Assembly: GCA_017428285.1 (NCBI GenBank)
Contig: JAFRRE010000160.1
Span: 1 to 23,784 of the forward strand
Source of the DNA: Bacteroidales bacterium
GTDB taxonomy: Bacteria > Bacteroidota > Bacteroidia > Bacteroidales > F082
DNA length: 23,784 bases
Reading direction: 5' to 3'
Shown here piece by piece: positions 22,089-23,784 of this stretch. A model generated the notes under the pieces. The model was given only the letters and a program-made list of their open reading frames with translations, ran no database searches and was not told the DNA's origin. The translations under genes were made by a program, and so were the position numbers. Position 1 is the first letter of the stretch, and every line of letters starts with the position of its first letter.

Positions 22089-22163
22089 TGGTAGCGGGGG
22101 GAGGATTCGAACCTCCGACCTCCGGGTTATGAGCCCGACGAGCTGCCTCTGCTCTACCCCGCA
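22089..22163 (-). tRNA. Initiator tRNA-fMet (anticodon CAT), CCA encoded
   Basis: The 75-nt gene folds to the cloverleaf, with anticodon loop CTCATAA flanked by GGG/CCC, the three G:C pairs that mark initiator tRNAs. An A11-U24 pair is present, and position 1 faces 72 as U-U, an unpaired end that also marks initiators (E. coli uses C-A). The D-loop is short. The 3' CCA is in the DNA. It therefore charges methionine for formylation and start-codon reading rather than internal methionine codons. Apart from the D-loop it closely follows the E. coli initiator tRNA. Confidence 0.93.
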
Positions 22164-22213
22164 TCGTGCATAAAATCTCGCAAAACAAAAAATTTTGCTC
22201 GCGAAATCGGCTG

Positions 22214-22221
22214 CAAAAATA
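22214..22221 (-). promoter_or_regulatory. -7 box (TATTTTTG) of the initiator tRNA
   Basis: A minus-strand TATTTTTG lies about 50 bases before the tRNA 5' end. A TTTG lies at 22244-22247, slightly far (22 bases). A plus-strand TAATTTTG (22223-22230) for era lies directly beside it, so the two divergent starts may compete. Confidence 0.45.
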
Positions 22222-22222
22222 A

Positions 22223-22230
22223 TAATTTTG
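22223..22230 (+). promoter_or_regulatory. -7 box (TAATTTTG) ahead of era
   Basis: This is a match to TAnnTTTG, 38 bases before the era ATG. A weaker TTTCTTTG follows at 22231-22238. No -33 box stands at the usual distance, so confidence is low. Confidence 0.35.
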
Positions 22231-22268
22231 TTTCTTTGCAAGGCAAAAAACAGGAAAAATTTTTCATT

Positions 22269-23150
22269 ATGACGCATAAAGCAGGCTATGTCAACATCAT
22301 AGGACGCCCTAATGTGGGCAAGTCCACCCTTATGAATCAGCTCGTAGGCGAGAAAATCTCCATCATTACCTCGAAAGCGCAGACCACCCGCCACCGTATT
22401 CTCGGTATTGTAAACGGCGACGACTTCCAGATTGTATTTTCCGACACCCCTGGCATCATCAAAGACCCGGCATACAAGATGCACGAGGTGATGAACCAAT
22501 TCGTCAATGTGGCCCTCATCGATGCCGACCTCATCCTCTTCGTGGTGGACATCACTGACAAGAAAGTCGAAGAAAAGACCGTAGAGCGGCTGAAAACCAC
22601 CGAGATACCTGTCTTCGTGCTCATCAACAAGATCGACCTCTCCACGCAGGAGCAGGTGGAACAAGCCGTGGAACAATGGCGCGAAACGCTACCCAACGCC
22701 ACCGTGTTTCCGCTCTCAGCGCAATACAATGCCAATGTGGAATTCATCTTCAAGCAGATTCTTGAGAAGTTACCCGAGTGTCCGCCCTATTTCCCGAAAG
22801 ATGAACTCACCGACCGCTCAATGCGTTTCTTCATCACCGAGATCATCCGCGAGAAGATTTTGCTCAACTACCAGCAGGAAATCCCTTATTCGGTGCAGGT
22901 CGAGGTGGAAAGCTACGAAGAAACCGAGAAGCACATCCACATCCGTTCCATCATCTATGTGGCTCGCGACTCGCAAAAGGCCATCATCATCGGCAAGGGT
23001 GGCAGTGCCATCAAGAAACTCGGCATGCAAGCCCGCACTGACATTGAGGAGTTTACTGGAAAGAAAATCTTCTTGGAGCTGTTTGTAAAGGTTGATAAAG
23101 ACTGGAGAGACAACGAAGCGGAACTGAAAAGGTTTGGGTACGAGGCGTAA
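22269..23150 (+). CDS. era: GTPase Era
   Basis: Era binds the 3' end of 16S rRNA through a KH domain and assists assembly of the small ribosomal subunit. The 293-residue protein is full length. G1 is G12-R-P-N-V-G-K-S19, G3 is D59-T-P-G62 and G4 is N120-K-I-D123. The G5 site reads S150-A-Q rather than the more usual S-A-x with Leu or Lys. The KH signature G-K-G-G is at 242-245, followed by the conserved D-I-E-x-x-x-G-K-K-I-F-L-E-L-F-V-K-V tail. I chose ATG 22269. A TTG 11 codons upstream lies among promoter boxes. It is convergent with the toxin-antitoxin pair. Confidence 0.97.
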   Translation: MTHKAGYVNIIGRPNVGKSTLMNQLVGEKISIITSKAQTTRHRILGIVNGDDFQIVFSDTPGIIKDPAYKMHEVMNQFVNVALIDADLILFVVDITDKKVEEKTVERLKTTEIPVFVLINKIDLSTQEQVEQAVEQWRETLPNATVFPLSAQYNANVEFIFKQILEKLPECPPYFPKDELTDRSMRFFITEIIREKILLNYQQEIPYSVQVEVESYEETEKHIHIRSIIYVARDSQKAIIIGKGGSAIKKLGMQARTDIEEFTGKKIFLELFVKVDKDWRDNEAELKRFGYEA

Positions 23151-23157
23151 GAAGTTA

Positions 23158-23436
23158 TTACTTCTTCCCGAACAATTCGGAATGTGAGCCTAATCTGACC
23201 AACTCGATGAAATTACTCTTCGGGTCAAACCAAATTAAAAGGAAATCACCTTGGACATGACACTCGATGCAGCCTTTGTATTTGCCATGAAGCGGATGAG
23301 GCAGATACTCGGATGGGATGGGTTGCTCGTTTTTTATGAGTTTTAGTAATGCTGTGAGATCGGCCAGTTTCTTAGGCTGATGCTTATACCTCTTCAAATC
23401 CTTTCGGTATTGCGTAGTGGGTTGCAGCGTTTTCAT
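23158..23436 (-). CDS. YafQ-family ribonuclease toxin
   Basis: The 92-residue protein is the toxin of a type II system. YafQ-like toxins of the RelE/ParE fold cut mRNA on the ribosome. The visible signature is P-H-P-L-H-G-K-Y-K-G, then E-C-H-V-Q-G-D-F-L-L-I-W and the end R-L-G-S-H-S-E-L-F. The histidines of P-H-P-L, E-C-H and G-S-H, together with the Asp of G-D-F, fit the four YafQ active-site residues, so it looks active. Its ATG overlaps the antitoxin stop (ATGA), which is normal for translational coupling. It ends 7 bp from the convergent era stop. Confidence 0.9.
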   Translation of the reverse strand: MKTLQPTTQYRKDLKRYKHQPKKLADLTALLKLIKNEQPIPSEYLPHPLHGKYKGCIECHVQGDFLLIWFDPKSNFIELVRLGSHSELFGKK

Positions 23437-23693
23437 TCCTCTTCTTCATTAAGAATATCATTCAGCATCTCATCAACATCTGTGTAAACCTTATTCCTGT
23501 TATGACCCGACATGGCCTCTTCTATCGCAGCTTTAGTGACTTCATTAGGCTCGTTGTAATAATAGTCCAATAACAGGCTCTCCAAAAAGTTGTTGAGTGT
23601 CCTGTTTGTTCTTTCGGCATCTTGTTTCATGAAATCCAGCAAGTCGGTTCTCAGACGGAAAGAGGTTTGTTTTCTTTGGATTGTTGTTGCCAT
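23433..23693 (-). CDS. RHH antitoxin (DinJ/RelB-like)
   Basis: The 86-residue protein has an N-terminal ribbon-helix-helix DNA-binding segment (T-S-F-R-L-R-T-D-L-L-D-F-M-K, then T-N-R-T-L-N-N-F-L-E-S-L-L) at about 10-43 and an acidic C-terminal tail (D-V-D-E-M-L-N-D-I-L-N-E-E-E-E) that would wrap the toxin. It is first in the operon and overlaps the toxin start by four bases. It should neutralise the toxin and repress its own promoter. The candidate operators lie at 23731-23762. Confidence 0.88.
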   Translation of the reverse strand: MATTIQRKQTSFRLRTDLLDFMKQDAERTNRTLNNFLESLLLDYYYNEPNEVTKAAIEEAMSGHNRNKVYTDVDEMLNDILNEEEE

Positions 23694-23722
23694 AATAACT
23701 TAGTATTGCTGTTAATTGTGTG

Positions 23723-23762
23723 CAAAAGTAATACAAATAATTTGAATTGTGATACAAATTTG
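23723..23762 (-). promoter_or_regulatory. Toxin-antitoxin promoter with palindromic candidate operators
   Basis: Read on the minus strand, TACTTTTG (23723-23730) matches TAnnTTTG, 29 bases before the antitoxin ATG. Just upstream, plus-strand ATACAAAT occurs at 23731-23738 and 23752-23759, 21 bases apart (two helical turns). Each copy begins a palindrome: CAAAT-A-ATTTG (23734-23744) and CAAATTTG (23755-23762). The layout fits binding of two RHH dimers. Binding is an inference. Confidence 0.5.
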
Positions 23763-23784
23763 ACAAAATTCTCTCGGAACTCTC

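Noticed and set aside
22058..22163. tRNA-fMet as an integration (att) site
   Set aside because: No integrase, and no repeat of the tRNA 3' end, is visible in the window.
21901..22188. Short frames over the hairpin spacer and tRNA
   Set aside because: They run through palindromes and a structural RNA gene, with no motif or start context.
23149..23166. Hairpin AAGAAGT-TATT-ACTTCTT at the end of era
   Set aside because: No T-run follows on either strand and it overlaps the toxin stop, so terminator function is not supported.

Overview
The window looks like a chromosomal segment from a member of the Bacteroidales (Bacteroidota). The evidence is several TAnnTTTG-type -7 promoter elements, no convincing Shine-Dalgarno sequences ahead of most starts, secreted lipoproteins with an LF(T/A)(A/S)C lipobox, and a secreted protein ending in a type IX secretion (T9SS) sorting domain. 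Housekeeping genes (era, mtnN, LOG family, initiator tRNA) are mixed with accessory DNA.

Region 1 (1-703) is the 3' part of an M20-type amidohydrolase cut by the window edge. Region 2 (about 747-12030) is a compact, one-direction defence operon of ten genes built on a type I restriction-modification system: a half-length specificity subunit, hsdM, a zinc-ribbon protein, a membrane-anchored protein, a full two-TRD hsdS, a HEPN protein with an intact R-x4-H RNase motif, a DUF4062 protein, an AlbA_2/GHKL/winged-helix protein, hsdR and a YgjP/SprT-like metalloprotease. Gaps between genes are 37 bp or less, and two junctions overlap by 4 bp (ATGA). The HEPN RNase sits between hsdS and hsdR, as PrrC does in EcoprrI, so I read this as a candidate restriction system with a built-in back-up (abortive) arm. 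The accessory genes and the two TRDs of hsdS are visibly more AT-rich than hsdM, hsdR and the conserved parts of hsdS.

Region 3 (12027-14748) holds MTA/SAH nucleosidase (minus strand, tail to tail with the defence operon), a LOG-family phosphoribohydrolase and a dCMP deaminase fused to an N-terminal P-loop kinase-like domain, separated by intergenic inverted repeats. Region 4 (14771-21867) holds a T9SS cargo protein, an NhaC-family antiporter on the minus strand, and three consecutive exported proteins (two related small lipoproteins and one large TPR-like protein). A perfect 32-bp palindrome separates the first two and carries the stop codon of the antiporter.

Region 5 (21868-23784) has a hairpin-rich spacer, the initiator tRNA-fMet with its own terminator (minus strand), era (plus strand), and a YafQ-type toxin with a DinJ/RelB-like antitoxin on the minus strand, with palindromic candidate operators upstream. 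No CRISPR array, transposase, integrase or rRNA was seen.
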